This document shows, one piece after another, positions 47,150 to 58,227 of a stretch of 64,000 nt of DNA. The notes under the pieces are model-generated. The model ran no database searches and had not been told where the DNA came from. It saw only the letters and a program-made list of their open reading frames with translations. The number at the start of each line of letters is the position of its first letter. The stretch's first letter is position 1. Made by a program: the position numbers and the translations under genes. Origin of the DNA: Dysidea avara (taxonomy: Eukaryota > Porifera > Demospongiae > Dictyoceratida > Dysideidae); NCBI RefSeq assembly GCF_963678975.1, contig NC_089285.1:6496694-6560693 (forward strand), given 5' to 3'.

Positions 47150-48179
47150 CTAAACAATATCACACTGTAATAGCCTGATGTTACAGGGTTTGCAATTTCA
47201 AGTAAAATGCATAGTGAGGTTACGCATGTGTATTTGCTATACTGTATTTACTCGATTTGTGCCCCAGGGGTACTATTATTTTTCGTCCAAAAATAAGGAT
47301 AACACCCATGGAATAGTGCCGCAATATTTGAGGATGCGCTACTAATATTTTAAACCTGCCACTACTATAGCTATTCTACATTATAGTTTTATAAAACAAT
47401 CACAACACGTTGCTACTTACTTTGTCTACACAGAACCTTCTTTCACTCAAGTCCTTGTAGCACAACTATGTCACCCCTCGTGCTATGTGGTCAATTTATT
47501 AACTAATATCCGGAATTTTCAATATGTGACAGCTGTTCAAGTTTTACCAGGACAATGCATTCCTCAAATCTACATTGAGATTAATACTAAAGGTATGAGA
47601 GCACTAGTAAAGAGTAATTATGAAAGTATAATGTGGCACTATTCGAGGGTGTGGTACAATTTAAAAACTTTTCAGAAACAAGCTTCAAATAGTACCGCAC
47701 TACGGTACTATTCGAGGGTGTGGCATAAATCGAGTAAATATGGTATTTGGCTTTTCTTGAAGTGAAATAAGTCATGTTACACCATCCCTGTTAAAGAGAT
47801 TTGTCGAGTGTATAGCAGCCTGAGGCACAATATGGACCATTGTGGTACCAGATAAATCGCTTGCAAAAACACGCATGTGTACGCATTCACACTACACAAT
47901 TTGTATGAAATTTCAAGTGTTGAAACCCTGTAGTGAATACTCAGAGGCGGTTGGTCACACCATAACATGATCACATACTGCTATGTGTAATTGTACAACC
48001 AAATATGGCAACAAGTGCATGACAATAATCTTATATCTTAGTTGGAAGGTACACAAGAAGGCTTTGTCAGTGCACTCATTACTAATGGGTATGTATTGCA
48101 TAATTCTTAGGAAATAGGAAACAGGAAATTTTACATTAGTGTTTACAAGGTTAAATTACGTACACACACAGCACAAGTG

Positions 48180-48285
48180 CTGAAGGTCTGTAGGACTCTT
48201 GGTCCTACAACTTCAAATAGGCTGTAGGCCTACAGACCTTCAGCACTTGTACTGTGAAGTCTAATAAAATAAATAAATAAAATAC
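48180..48285 (+). repeat. SINE 3' end-like sequence
   Basis: GACCTTCAGCACTTGTACTG then TGAAGTCTAATAAAATAAATAAA resembles the 3' tail of the SINE at 56735-56960. A nearby inverse copy (AAGTGCTGAAGGTCTGTAGG) makes a hairpin. Confidence 0.45.
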
Positions 48286-48302
48286 ACTATGGCTGACACG
48301 GA

Positions 48303-48597
48303 TGGGTAGAAATACGCATCCACACACTGCCCAAACGATTATGCTATTGATCATTCGTCTCATTTAGTAACTGTCAACTAGTTGAAACTTAGCAACTACA
48401 TTGAGCCAAGATTAACCTGTAAACCCAAACCCATAACTAAACACTCAACGTTGCCCAATATAATGATAGTCATATCTTTGAACTGGTTGGGCATCAAAGC
48501 CATGAGCAAACTACATTCCCAGGTAATATCTTGCATGACAATATGCAGGTTAAACTGTAAGCAGTACCTTTAAACGCCCACACAAAAGTGGTATACG
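48303..48597. repeat. Dispersed repeat family, member 2
   Basis: Diverged copy of 11435-11757, sharing GGGTAGAAATAC, CATCC, GCCCAAACGATTAT and the end CACAAAAGTGGTATA. Confidence 0.6.
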
Positions 48598-48662
48598 TAT
48601 AATAAGGACACTATAAACCATAGTACATATTTACTATAAGATATGTACTGTATTGTACCTAC

Positions 48663-48757
48663 CCATCATTCAATGGTTTCTTGCCAGTGGATGGTTGCCA
48701 TAGGAACAGTGTGAAGTCATTAGATCCAGACACAAGTAGTTCTTCACTGATCACTTC
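48663..48757 (-). pseudogene. NLE1: NLE1-like exon, copy 2 (WD5 end)
   Basis: The 95-bp exon reads EVISEELLVSGSNDFTLFLW then QPSTGKKPLND. It matches Notchless ERLVSGSDDFTLFLW-x-P. One extra G at the GGG before the donor would explain the phase mismatch with the next exon. Confidence 0.8.
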
Positions 48758-49502
48758 CTAATATGGTAATAACCAATGTACCATCAGTACCTATTACTGG
48801 TACTCACCTTCACTGGTGAAGGTCACCTGTGTAGAGTAGAGATTCAAATTAGCAACACATTAAATAATGTCATTACGTAAGGGTCTAGAAAATCAAGACC
48901 CTTCTCCATATACTATACAATAAAAGTATTGTTCACATCATGACAAGGTGTATACCAAAATGGCTTCTAGAAACTTCACAGATACCGTATAGTGGGAAAT
49001 TTTTGAAAGGTCAAATTTTCAAAAATGAGTACTTGATGGTAAGTTCGAAAAATATATTTGATACAGTTTCTCTCTACCATTACCATGCCGCACTGTAGAT
49101 AAGACAGATTTATGAACCTAACTGGAGGAAGCTAACAATTGTTGCATTGATCACGTGTATGTAGCTACAGTAGAATTTGCTGCTTTGATTGTTCAGTATA
49201 GACACAGGCCGTGGTAGAATCGTGTCTAGCTACATATTCCTCCTTTGTGGCTTGAACCATATTGCTTGGTAGACTGTACATGGCTTTAATCCACTGAGTG
49301 GCCTGCAGATTGAGCCATCACCAGTTAGCGCTTTTCATCACTTCCAGATATTCACTATCATTTCACTCAGGCTGGAATAATAATTTTCTCGAGCTCTTAG
49401 GCTTCAAGACTCATGGTGACACTCATGGTATAGCTTGCATCGTGTTTGCCAGTGGCCTAATACCTATAGTTAGCTAACTGATAAAGTAGAAAACATGCAG
49501 CA

Positions 49503-49805
49503 CAGGGGTGTACACAGGAATTTTGAAAAGGGGTTTCCACTACAGCTAAGTGACTGTTATATTAGAGTTACCTGACTGCTCTATTAGAGTATCTCAATCT
49601 TTTTACCAAAATCATAATTCAGAACAATGCTATAAGTGTTGCTAACATGCTAGAAACTATTATTTAACTAAGATAAAAGTTTAAAATATATCCTGTTCCA
49701 GGATATTCTGGAAACCTGAAGTTTTGATTCCTTAATCTTTCAAGTAGTGTATAAAATCCAAAGGGGTTCCTGAAACCCCTGGAAACCCCCCTCGGTATGC
49801 CCCTG
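49503..49805. mobile_element. hAT-like MITE with CTCTATTAGAG module, empty site known
   Basis: The 303-bp element has ends CAGGGGTGTAC and GGTATGCCCCTG, flanked by CAGCA on both sides (TGCAGCAC, 8 bp, if the terminal bases are counted as target). Copy 1 at about 800 has the uninterrupted site. It carries two CTCTATTAGAG motif copies (49551-49605). Confidence 0.8.
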
Positions 49806-50658
49806 CAGCACTTACCCTTGTTTATAGTTTGATAGGTACTTTTTCTGGTAAGCAAATTACATAAATGTGTTATTGAAAAGGCATTGTTGTTTCGAATTTT
49901 TTGAATACTTAACCTTTCAAAAATTTCCTTTTATACAGATATGTATGAGGTCTCTGATACTGTATACCAATTAAATTTGGCGGTGAACTAAATTTGGTGA
50001 CTTGGTGATTTGTCACTAAACCGCCAAATTAAATTTTCTTCAATATTATTTTGATACCTTGGGTCCAAGCTTTTGATACCAGTTGCAGAAGTAGGTTTGG
50101 ACATCCCAAGTGTGACTTCGTGGATACTACTTAAATACACCTTTAAATTATCACATGCAAATGGGTGTGGATTACAGACTAGACTAGATAATAGATACTA
50201 AAAAACTCATACTTGAATAGTGGGCATGGCTCCACGTAAGCTTGCAGGTAGTAGCAAGACATGAATTTGTGTGTAGCCATTGATAAATGGGTGAGGCTCT
50301 ACGTATGCCTACAGACAGCAAATGATCCTGATAAGTGGGCATGACCCATGACTGCAGAAGGACCTGGATTTTCTTTAAAGCAGATCAGATCCAGACCTGT
50401 CCCATAAAAACGACTCTGCCAGACTCATGCATGCAGTGACTGAATCCATAATATTTCAGCACAAAAAGGATTGTACGCTACAGCACGCACCTTACACCAC
50501 TCATGTGCACCGCCAATTTTTCAGTGACAGCATTTCGCCAAATTACATTTTCGCCAACTGCAATTTTATAGCAAATCACCAAATATCAGTTTTGCCAATA
50601 TTTGTTGTTATACGGTAGGGCATACAACATTACTAGCCAGAGAACTACTACACAATAC

Positions 50659-50734
50659 CTTCTGGTTTGTCATTAGCTGATTCATATGGTCCAGTCCTTA
50701 ACACATAGTCAGTGTTAAGACACAGCGTGTTCAC
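50659..50734 (-). pseudogene. NLE1: NLE1-like exon, copy 2 (VNTLCL exon)
   Basis: The 76-bp exon encodes the same residues as 1651-1726 (VNTLCLNTDYVLRTG). The donor is GTATTG. Confidence 0.78.
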
Positions 50735-50783
50735 CTGACAGGAGCTCACATGATCCAGTTACTACAACATGTACACCACTAAC

Positions 50784-50826
50784 CCAGTGACCATGTCCTG
50801 ATAGTGTCCTACATAACATAATACTC
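50784..50826 (-). pseudogene. NLE1: NLE1-like exon, copy 2 (LSGHGHW exon)
   Basis: The 43-bp exon reads SIMLCRTLSGHGHW and keeps the canonical GH pair that copy 1 has lost. Confidence 0.75.
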
Positions 50827-50857
50827 CTATGGAAGATGATGGAATTCTGCTTTGTGG

Positions 50858-51222
50858 TAGGCATGTCATGATAGTCGTGACATATGACACGTCGTGACAT
50901 AAAGCTCCATGATATGATATGACATAGGCTTCTTTGTCGTGACATAAATATCTCCAAATAATGCACACTTTTCCATTCATATTGATCAAATTTGATGCAA
51001 TAAATATGAGAAAATTGACAAGTAAGTACAAGCAATGCTGGTTGTTTGATGTCATAGTTAATATAGCTGATGTTTAAGCTGATATTTTTGCATGTTTGAA
51101 TCAAAATAGCTATACAGTTTCATAAGTAACAGCTTCAGTTGTGAAACTTTAAGAATTGCTTATGCCGTGACATAAACCTCTATGATATGTGACATAAAAA
51201 TTTCTATGTCGTGGCATCCCTA
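50858..51222. mobile_element. hAT-type MITE with 8-bp target duplication
   Basis: The 365-bp element has ends TAGGCATGTCATGATAG and GTGGCATCCCTA and internal GTGACATA repeats. It is flanked by the perfect 8-mer CTTTGTGG (50850-50857, 51223-51230). Absent from copy 1. Confidence 0.82.
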
Positions 51223-51312
51223 CTTTGTGGGTACGGATAATACATGTACACACACATGCACAAACATACATACACACTCACTCACTCACACACACACATA
51301 CGCACACATTAC

Positions 51313-51457
51313 GGTCTCTCCACACTTCACAGTCCTATCTTGTGATGAGGTATATATCAGTCCCTCTCCACCCCATCGTACACAAGTCACTGACTGACTG
51401 TGACCAGTTAATATCATCACTGAATGAGCCAGCCTTGTATTCCATATGTGAACTTTA
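51313..51457 (-). pseudogene. NLE1: NLE1-like exon, copy 2 (WD4), frame broken near donor
   Basis: The minus strand reads VHIWNTRLAHSVMIL then TGHSQSVTCVRWGGEG and LIYTSSQDRTVK. After this the expected K-V-W-R is disrupted by a short deletion just before the GTAATG donor. It matches the Notchless LTGHTQSVTCLRWGGDGL, SQDRTIKVWR block. The 5' side abuts the 29-bp minisatellite, and the expected preceding residues (RYVASSSKDG-type) are missing. Confidence 0.75.
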
Positions 51458-51460
51458 CTA

Positions 51461-51597
51461 TCCTATAGTGTGGAGTACATACACTACTATCCTATAGTGT
51501 GGAGTGCATACACTACTATCCTATAGTGTGGAGTACATACACTACTATCCTATAGTGTGGAGTACATACACTACTATCCTATAGTGTGGAGTACATA
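51461..51597. repeat. 29-bp minisatellite, copy 2 (about 4.7 units)
   Basis: Same unit as in copy 1 (6202-6566 and 18642-18906) but short and uninterrupted, so it serves as the empty-site reference for both transposons in copy 1. Confidence 0.93.
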
Positions 51598-52001
51598 TAC
51601 AAGATCCCTAACAGGAATTATATACCATAAAATATTATGTAATTATCAATGCAAAATATAGTGTATACAAGCACAGGCTGTTATGATCGCAGTACACAAA
51701 GTGCTATAACTACCAACACAATTAATGATAAATGTACACAAGGACCAAAAGTTGAAAGCAAGCATAAAGCTTGTACAGCTTCTAGAAAAAAAAATGTTAC
51801 AGTGGTTGTTACATGTAGACCTACATGTAGCTAATTGACTATACTTTCCATTGGCATCACAATAAAAGCTAATGGAGGTAAAAGCTAAGTCCACACTGAT
51901 CATTTCCAACAGTTTGACTTCACATTTACAAGTCCCATACAATTCAGTCTCGCAACTATATGCAGAACGTCTATATATGGTATGCATATGAGCATACTTA
52001 C

Positions 52002-52098
52002 TGATGCATTGGTCTCCGTGACAACCATGTTATCCACTGTCTGTGGCCAGTTAGGAATTTCCCAATTGTTTACCAGTTACTGGGTCCCATATACACAC
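52002..52098 (-). pseudogene. NLE1: NLE1-like exon, copy 2 (WD3), 1-bp frameshift
   Basis: 97 bp against 98 bp in copy 1. GGGG is GGG after KQL, so the frame meets TAA four codons later. The rest of the exon is conserved. Confidence 0.8.
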
Positions 52099-52231
52099 CT
52101 GTAGATTGTATGATAAACTGATAACAATTGTATCGTGGTGTGTAGAAGAGAATTTTTCGCATAAGTATTGGATATGTCTCACACTATGTACATAGTAGGG
52201 TATTAACATACTGTGTATAACTGTGTAGTAT

Positions 52232-52942
52232 AGTGGAACCTCTCTTAATGGTCACCTCAGCAAAATGGCCATGTGACTGGTCCCGACTGATTCCTAAACA
52301 GTTTGTACAGAAATAGTTTGCATTAAGCGGTCACCTCTATAACACATATAACAGTCAGCTTTTGGAAGCACTTCGTTATACAAAAAAGCCTCTCACAAAG
52401 CAGCCACAGCAAGTCATGACAGTGAGTAAACCAGTTACACTACTTTATACTTCTATAACATTTTATACTCACAATTGTGTTCTGTATAGATAAGCTTATA
52501 GCCACTTCATGGCTTTGTCTCTTCACATGATTCCAATTAAAGCTCACCCCACAATATGCTAATTTTTTGAATTTATCTCGGAATTTACAGTTGTGTAGTT
52601 ACCAGGTAACTGTCTTTCCAGTATAAAAACCATAGCCTTTCCTTCACTGGCTTTGTAGCAAGGCAGCCTAGTGATAATGTCTCCATGTAGTGGTTTCTCG
52701 CTCTTGTTGGTCATCCTTTCTGGTTTCTGCTACTTTGTTTATGCCTGTTATGTAAGTAATGGATTGAAGAGTAGGCATGTGTGAGGATAGCTATAATCCC
52801 AGGAACCTTTGTATAAAGGCCAAACCTTGGTTTGTGGCCTATGGCTGCTTTATAGAGATATGATAGTGAGTTAGGCAGCCACCTCTCTATAAAGACCAAA
52901 TATCTCTGGCCCGAAGGTGACCACTTTAGACAGGTTCCACTG
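52232..52942. mobile_element. GTGGAACCT MITE, duplicate
   Basis: Copy of 19532-20262 carried by the segmental duplication. Confidence 0.65.
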
Positions 52943-53023
52943 TAGTAGTAGTATTATTAAGGGTGGTAGAGGGAAATGAGGTGGACAACTCCATACATTT
53001 CACTCACCTTGCCAGCTTTACAA

Positions 53024-53100
53024 CCTGATGCAATCTTCTTCCCATCTGGTGACTAGGCAATACTGAGGATCCAATGGCAGTGAGCTACATGTATGTAGAG
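53024..53100 (-). pseudogene. NLE1: NLE1-like exon, copy 2 (WD2) with nonsense codon
   Basis: Aligns base for base with 20329-20405, but the AWSPDG tryptophan codon is TAG (near 53054). Borders are conserved. Confidence 0.8.
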
Positions 53101-53559
53101 CAAGAGAGAAAGATAAGACACTACATCAACCTTTTAGTATGTACACTACAATAAGGTACCACTCAATTGTGTTAGCTATACAAGCACATTTCAACAACAA
53201 TATGAACACCTAAAATGATACCTTTGATGTGACCATTGTAGGAATTAATTGTGAACCACAGTGCTTATATTTCAGCAGTTCCTTATAAGCGTAAGGACTC
53301 CACTGAGAAGAAGATATCAAGTTCTAAACAACAGGTACAATTAAGTTTTATATGATAAACGAGTTTTGCCATGTTTCAATTTTTTCTGAATAGCATACGT
53401 TTACAACAGCTTTTGTACCTGTCGTCGTCGATATCTCCATACCTAGCTGAAATATGAACGACCAAAAATTTATCTCCATAGGCACCTGTATAACCATTGC
53501 AGCCATTTTTATTCTCATGATGTCATAAAATGTCATTGTGGATAAGGCTCATACGTACT

Positions 53560-53965
53560 GTAGGAGATAAAACAAAGTGTTAAGAGATCACAAAGACTGT
53601 GTTGATAATTAGAGTATGTCAACAATTGTAGTTTTTCAGCCTCACATGCTAATGATCTCTCTCTCATGTTCTTGGCAAATTGGATTTAAGTACCACCCTC
53701 TCTGGCCAGTTTTATCTGAAATAAGAATACTGTCTCACACCTGGAATTCAAGTACTCCAATAATGGTAAATTCCAGAAGGAAATTCTAGTGTACTTTATA
53801 AATGCTCAGGTCATTTATTGGTCTAGCTAATTCTACCAGTATATTTGTCCTAGATTTGCTGGCATGGCCACCAGGGTAGTCCATAAGTGGGCAGTTGAAC
53901 ATGACAGATTAACGGTCTAAAGTAATCACTATTGTAATTGCTTGTGGTGACACATTTACATTACC
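53560..53965 (+). pseudogene. Ty3/gypsy pol remnant, truncated duplicate
   Basis: Holds RSFIGLANSTSIFVLDLLAW (end of RT) and stops just before the RNase H start that copy 1 retains. Confidence 0.6.
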
Positions 53966-54099
53966 TCTGAGACTCCCCACAAAATGTGGACATGTTTGCA
54001 ACTAAACACATGACATGATAATCCCAGTCCAGCATAAACACACTTCACTCAGATGATAAAAAGTAACCTACACATCTACATACACACAGACAGACACAC

Positions 54100-54218
54100 C
54101 TGGCATACTAGGGGTACATCTCGTCACTGCTTGAACCTTAAACCTGGCCTGTGGCTGGTACTGTATCTCAACCAGTTTCTCTGTTTGTACATCTTCTAAC
54201 TGTCCCAGTGTCTCTCTC
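54100..54218 (-). pseudogene. NLE1: NLE1-like exon, N-terminal domain end
   Basis: The 119-bp exon reads RETLGQLEDVQTEKL, then VEIQYQPQARFKVQAVTRC and TPSMPG. It matches the Notchless EKVLDI-x-YQPQA-x-FRVRAVTRC segment that precedes WD1. It ends at GTGTGT with one base of a glycine codon. The upstream part of the gene falls in or beyond the assembly gap. Confidence 0.8.
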
Positions 54219-54241
54219 CTTCAGTCCGATGATCACCAACA

Positions 54242-54441
54242 NNNNNNNNNNNNNNNNNNNNNNNNNNNNNNNNNNNNNNNNNNNNNNNNNNNNNNNNNNN
54301 NNNNNNNNNNNNNNNNNNNNNNNNNNNNNNNNNNNNNNNNNNNNNNNNNNNNNNNNNNNNNNNNNNNNNNNNNNNNNNNNNNNNNNNNNNNNNNNNNNNN
54401 NNNNNNNNNNNNNNNNNNNNNNNNNNNNNNNNNNNNNNNNN
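54242..54441. other. Assembly gap (200 N)
   Basis: A run of exactly 200 N, the usual placeholder for a gap of unknown size. Order and distance across it are therefore uncertain. Confidence 1.
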
Positions 54442-55380
54442 ATCAATGGGGATAGAGCTATGAGCTTAATGTCTTCACCGTTCAACATCGCTTCATCCCA
54501 AGATGTGCCTTTTCGCCAACCGCAGTATGTACAATATATGCATCATGGATTTGCTTTGTCATCCTTTGTGTCCCATTTCTTTTTGCTTTGCAACAGTATG
54601 ATGCGGTTTCCCTGTAACTGTCATGGTTGGTATCTCACCCAAAATTTTCTGCAGTGACCGGATTGATTGCAGAGACGCTTCTCATACTGTTCTTCACTTG
54701 CAGCACAGTGTAATGAACTGAAATAGGTGAAGCGTAATGGGCACCATTCAAAGTTAAGGCTCACAAATCGTCCATATTTATCATGGTGACTGCCTGACTG
54801 GATTAATTTCAGAGGTGCTTTTCCTACTGTTCTTCACTTATAGTGCTGTATAATGGGGTGAACATAGCTGATAGCTAAGCATAATGGCTACTTCAGTTTC
54901 AAGTTAGTAATTGATACCTGGGGAGCATGCTCAGATGAAAACATCAATTCTTGGCGTCATCCTTTCTTTTGATGCAATATACGTGGGTTCACCAGTCATA
55001 ATAATGTTGCAAAAATGTAGGTACACTGCCTAAAGGTTCTTAGTTAACTAATTTGTTAAGCTGCTTTACTGTAGCTGTACACAGTTATACTGATAGTATC
55101 CCTACTAAATCAAACTTAAAATTCCTAATTTTTCCTTATTAGTTTTTCTTGTAACATTATTATGACTCCCTTGTTTCCCTACTTTTTGTTTCTATGATCC
55201 CTAATCAAACTTAAAATTCCTAATTTTTTCTTATACTTGCTAGTGTCACTTGATCTTTTGTAGTTGTACTCAGTCTATTTTACCAATGTAGTTGCCCCTT
55301 TTGCCAAAATGGTAGCTATGTCACCATCATGTAGTAGATACTCTGGTTTCATAAATGTGTTGATTTTGTAGTTGTTTGTT
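54442..55380. other. No gene recognised; dispersed repeat
   Basis: The stretch at 54485-54535 (minus GGCACATCTTGGGATGAAGC) also occurs on the plus strand at about 36430-36450, so it belongs to an interspersed family. Two CCCTAATCAAACTTAAAATTCC-like lines repeat near 55110 and 55200. Confidence 0.4.
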
Positions 55381-55411
55381 ACTGTTCTGTTGGATACTAT
55401 CTTCATTGGTA

Positions 55412-55594
55412 GCACAGAAGCTATACAGACACTTCAAAGAGCACAAACAGACTTGTCCACCATTACACAACCTTAAAGATGAGTTGTTCCAGTGGGTCAA
55501 CAAGGGTAGACCATTAGCTGTGTCCACTACTGTTCATCCTTATAGTAGCACATGGGGACTATTACTGGATAGTAAATTGAGATCAACACTGTAA
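55412..55594 (+). CDS. Possible terminal exon, unidentified
   Basis: After the acceptor TTGGTAG an open stretch reads KLYRHFKEHKQTCPPLHNLK, then a segment with GRPLAVSTTVHPYSSTWG, ending in TAA. It looks protein-like but I do not recognise it and found no upstream exon. Confidence 0.28.
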   Translation, partial: AQKLYRHFKEHKQTCPPLHNLKDELFQWVNKGRPLAVSTTVHPYSSTWGLLLDSKLRSTL

Positions 55595-55769
55595 TTTGAT
55601 TTTGTTTTTGCAAATTTTTAATCACTGGCATGCAATATAATGTGTGAATAAATATATGTGGAGGCTGTGTATCTGTGTGTGTGCATATAAGAATTATGTG
55701 TGTATTGGTGCATGTAACAGCGGTTTGTATGGTATTATACCACCACTCCCAGTATGTATGAAGTATATC

Positions 55770-56345
55770 TAGTTCTGTGCCTCTGCAACATTTCTTTTCT
55801 TCTGCCTGCTTTAGGCACCACAATGGACACTTCTAAAATTGCAATACATGGTACTCTGTTACCTTTTGAAGCCACCAGCTATAAACACAGTTTGTTTATT
55901 ATTCTTATCAGCGAACACTACTGCTGATGCACCATATCTTGATACTCTGGAGAGACCAATGTACTCCCGGCCCATTCTTGTTTGTCAGGCAAAAACTGGT
56001 ATATGTCAGAGAATGGTTCCCAATATTTATCACATGCAGCCATCTACTACAAACAAGGTCTCCTCAATGACAAATGGAGTACTGTTCACATACCCCTTTT
56101 CTGTTACATCTTATTCAGTCAGTAAGTCAAGTCACTAGGTCTAAGTCCTTGTAGGTTAGGTAATCCTAAGGCCGCAGCACATGTTGCTGTTAGACCTTCA
56201 GTGCTGGTCACTGTAAAGCGCTAATAATAAATAAAAAAATAATAAATAAAAATGTTGAGTAAATTCTACAGTGCATATATATATATATTGGAACATTTTA
56301 AATGTGTCGCTATCAATGACAATCTTTTCATTTTCAATGTAAACA
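55770..56345 (-). pseudogene. Decayed Kelch-gene paralogue
   Basis: The minus strand is alignable with the 3' part of the intact Kelch gene (58246-58700), for example GCTGATGCACCATATC and CCACCAGCTATAAA in both. Stops and shifts abound. A SINE fragment at about 56110-56260 interrupts it before the CATTTTGTTTACATTG-like stretch. Confidence 0.7.
56110..56260 (+). repeat. SINE 3' fragment
   Basis: CCTTCAGTGCTGGTCACTGT then AAAGCGCTAATAATAAATAAA is the inverse counterpart of the element at 56735-56960, inserted in the Kelch pseudogene. Confidence 0.65.
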
Positions 56346-56734
56346 AAATGGGCAAGATTACCATTTGAAATTAAGCAAATCGTTTGTTCCTTGCCATCAC
56401 TGCATGTGATTAGAAATTACTTCTCGTAAAAATAAACACTATAACATCAACAGCGTTGGATGTTTAGCAGAGTTGCAGGCTGAACCAACATCTAGCTGTG
56501 AAAATTCAAGCCTGTAGCCTTAGCTGTTTAATTATGCTTGTCTGAAATAGTCAGCAGAAAATTCTACTATAATAATTTTAAAGATTAGCAACTTACATAT
56601 TGGAAACATTTTGGGTCCACTGAAGACATGTTTTAGCTTGATTATACCCAGTGAGGTTGCTATTGGTTTCTGGTCAACACATCACCATACTGTATGATAA
56701 TATGTCTGGCTGGGACCATTCTTTCCTTTGATCA

Positions 56735-56960
56735 TGATGTTATTTATTATTATTATTATTAACACTTTACAGTGACCAGCACTGAAGGTCTGCAGCAACA
56801 TGTGTTGCAGCCTTAGGATTACCTAACCTAATTTCAAGGACTTAGACTTAATGACTTATAGCTGGAAAGGTGTAACAGAAAAGGGAAGGAAAAAAAATCC
56901 CTCCAGCCCCAGGATTCGAACTGCAGGTCACCCAATATCTAGTCGGGGCCACACTCAGTC
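56735..56960 (-). repeat. tRNA-derived SINE
   Basis: On the minus strand a tRNA-like head contains the Pol III B box AGTTCGAATCC (56912-56922), followed by a T-rich stretch, a shared body (TAGGTTAGGTAATCCTAAGG, CTTCAGTGCTGGTCACTGT) and an (AAT)n tail. An A box is not clear. Confidence 0.65.
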
Positions 56961-56964
56961 TCCC

Positions 56965-58225
56965 TCCAGGAGGGATGGATTTTCTTCCTTAAACCTAAAG
57001 TATTTATTGTGTGTATTGGTTTATCTGTCATAATTAAATTATGCAATAAAAAATGGAAAATTGCATACGTAGATAGAAATGAAACAAGGGAGATAATCTA
57101 GTTACACCCACGGCTATACTAGTGGACATTATCTACTTTGTTCATGTCTGGAATGTCCACTCATGGTATAGATGACCTCCCTTGTTTCATGATCTCTACT
57201 CATGGCCCAGTGAGAATTCTTTGCCATGATGCTCTACTTAACATCACATTATACAATGCTCTTTCACAAGATCATCCAGGTGTACTTGAGCTTCATATGA
57301 TGATGGGATATATGCCCTGGTGATGTTTTTCATTCTGACTTCCAACTTGCTTATTTTGATATCCCCATATGCAGCACTACTCAGCCTGTGTTTTTTCCTC
57401 CTCTGCTTCTTGTGCTGGGGTGGCTACTGCAGCTGGAGAGGTGACCAAGGATGGATGAGATGTATTTGGCGACTGTAGAGAAAGCAGGATCTGCATTTCA
57501 TTCCCATAGTGATGTAATGTTTTGGAGTCGGGACCTCTCTTGCTTAAAGCTTTATACACAATTTCTGACCATATGGTAGTATTCCTCCTAAACTTGCAAG
57601 AAAGAACCTGCTCCAGCAACTTTCTTTTGCATTATGGATGAACAGTGCCAGAATGATCCTGCAGGTATTAGGGTACTGATGTTGACAACAATCTCGTCTT
57701 CTCTTATTATAGTAGTATTCCCCTGTATGCATAGTAGTAGCAGTAGTTATGTAGTTGTAGATAGTGCGAGTAGATATGTTCTTGTCTGTTTTAATATTTG
57801 TGATATACTGTATGTTTAAGGTTGCTGCTGATCAAAGTGCATGTGCTTCATTCTGCATAGCCACTTGTGTAAATGCTAAACAAGGATTTACTATGCAAAA
57901 GGTAACATTATGAAAACTACATAATTACATATCTTTGTATTTGCCTCCCAAATAACTGAATGCAAAACCGACCAGAAAGATTAGAGTAACAAGTGAGACC
58001 ATAGCTGGAGATACTTGACCATAGCTACCTTGTAAATTTCAAATGCAATTGTACATGCAGACCTATAAGTCTTTTAACAGACAAAATTAAGTGAATAATG
58101 ATATACAGCATAATTATAGCTACAAAAGAAAAGCTAATGTGTAATGTGATATTAATATTAGCTATATGCATAAGTAAAATCGTATGCGGCATGTCAAGTA
58201 ATCTCTTTATGACTTTCATAAAGTA
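56965..58225. other. No gene recognised
   Basis: A minus-strand open stretch (57380-57619, with SEIVYKALSKRGPDSK and ending EEEKTQAE) may be an exon but has no recognisable domain. The plus stretch 57138-57323 is likewise unassigned. Confidence 0.3.
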
Positions 58226-58227
58226 CA

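Larger units (their letters stand above)
48991..50857. repeat. Segmental duplication copy 2, left block
   Basis: Same-orientation counterpart of 1-1857, interrupted by the hAT-like element at 49503-49805. It contains NLE1-like exons at 50659-50734 and 50784-50826. Confidence 0.9.
51598..53965. repeat. Segmental duplication copy 2, right block
   Basis: Counterpart of 18906-21085, with an extra stretch at about 53320-53560 not present in copy 1 and a GTGGAACCT MITE at 52232-52942. It ends at the gypsy remnant, where copy 1 continues. Confidence 0.88.

Noticed and set aside
51240-51305. Coding frame rich in Thr-His over the CA-rich tract
   Set aside because: Low-complexity CACA sequence in an intron of the NLE1-like copy 2.
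54151-54657. Open frames running through the N gap
   Set aside because: The gap bases create an artificial open stretch; only the NLE1-like exon at its edge is real.
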